This document shows, piece after piece, positions 63,691 to 64,000 of a DNA stretch of 64,000 nt. The notes beneath the pieces are model-generated. The model was not told the DNA's origin. It made no database searches and saw only the letters and a list, made by a program, of their open reading frames with translations. The stretch is from Neckera pumila (Eukaryota; Streptophyta; Bryopsida; Hypnales; Neckeraceae), in contig OZ018417.1 of NCBI GenBank assembly GCA_963969595.1, forward strand, positions 17,362,501 through 17,426,500, in the 5' to 3' direction. The translations under genes and the position numbers were made by a program. How positions within the stretch are numbered: position 1 is the stretch's first letter; each line of letters begins with the position of its first letter.

Positions 63691-64000
63691 TGCCTTTGTT
63701 TGCGTGGCGCTTAGGTGGTACCTACATGGCCGCCTTTGAGGACCCTATTGACCCATGTCTTTTTTAAATGTCCGGTCCCTAGTACACTAATGTTCACGTG
63801 CAACACTGATGTCTTTTGTATGCCTCAGGCAATGCAAAATTTTAGATGTCCACGTAGACATTTCAAGACATCACACAGGACATCAACATGCAAAATCTAA
63901 GGAAAAAAAAACAACATGTTTTTTATTTATAGTGAGAGCAATTTTTTTTTTCAATGTCCTTAGAATTGTATTGTAGGCTTCAATTAAATGGCATGATGGC
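63691..64000. other. window end, nothing supported
   Basis: Further ATGTC-type words near 63850-63880 suggest the preceding repeat region continues. No gene. Confidence 0.35.

Overview
The window reads as nuclear DNA of a land plant. It has multi-exon genes with short GT-AG introns, GC-richer exons in AT-rich intergenic DNA, a chloroplast-targeted thylakoid-lumen protein (PPD1 type), plant-type squalene synthase and a plant nucleobase transporter. A bryophyte or other non-flowering plant is my guess, because the PP2A and NAT proteins diverge from flowering-plant forms as I know them. The sequence does not prove this.

Layout. (1) 3-2318, +: 3' half of a squalene synthase gene, cut by the window edge, with a tandem array of small inverted-repeat elements in its last intron. 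(2) 2319-10100: intergenic DNA with hairpins, MITE-like elements and a ~750-bp near-complete foldback. (3) 10516-15332, -: PP2A catalytic subunit gene, copy A. (4) 15333-21170: repeat-rich spacer. (5) 21505-26320, +, and 33646-37857, -: PP2A copies B and C, facing each other inside an inverted repeat with two apparently identical 3909-bp arms (23270-27178 and 32788-36696) and a 5609-bp spacer full of MITEs and a second foldback. (6) 38150-46380: AT-rich intergenic DNA with three tandem-repeat blocks. (7) 46386-47185: an orphan exon-like ORF and a broken fourth PP2A 5' end. (8) 48278-54003, +: a 14-exon nucleobase-ascorbate transporter (NAT) gene. (9) 54507-56223, -: a two-exon PsbP-domain protein, PPD1 type. 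(10) 56460-64000: no gene recognised; several repeat families.

The genes do not form a pathway. The strongest pattern is the local PP2A family: three intact 12-exon genes of the same 313-aa protein (one residue differs, Q258 in A and H258 in B and C) and one relic, all with the same leader and first intron. B and C are identical from the middle of intron 1 to past the 3' end but clearly diverged upstream of that point. This is what recent gene conversion between inverted arms would leave; an assembly artefact must be excluded.

The rest of the window is shaped by non-autonomous elements. At least six ~0.75-0.93-kb elements share ends like TTAACCCCTAAAGGACC. A ~280-300-bp family begins with CATTAGA and carries paired ACGTGGC-like motifs. 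There are two pogo-like MITEs and several foldbacks. No transposase, RNA gene or CRISPR array was found. All exon coordinates come from reading frames and splice sites by eye, without transcript evidence.
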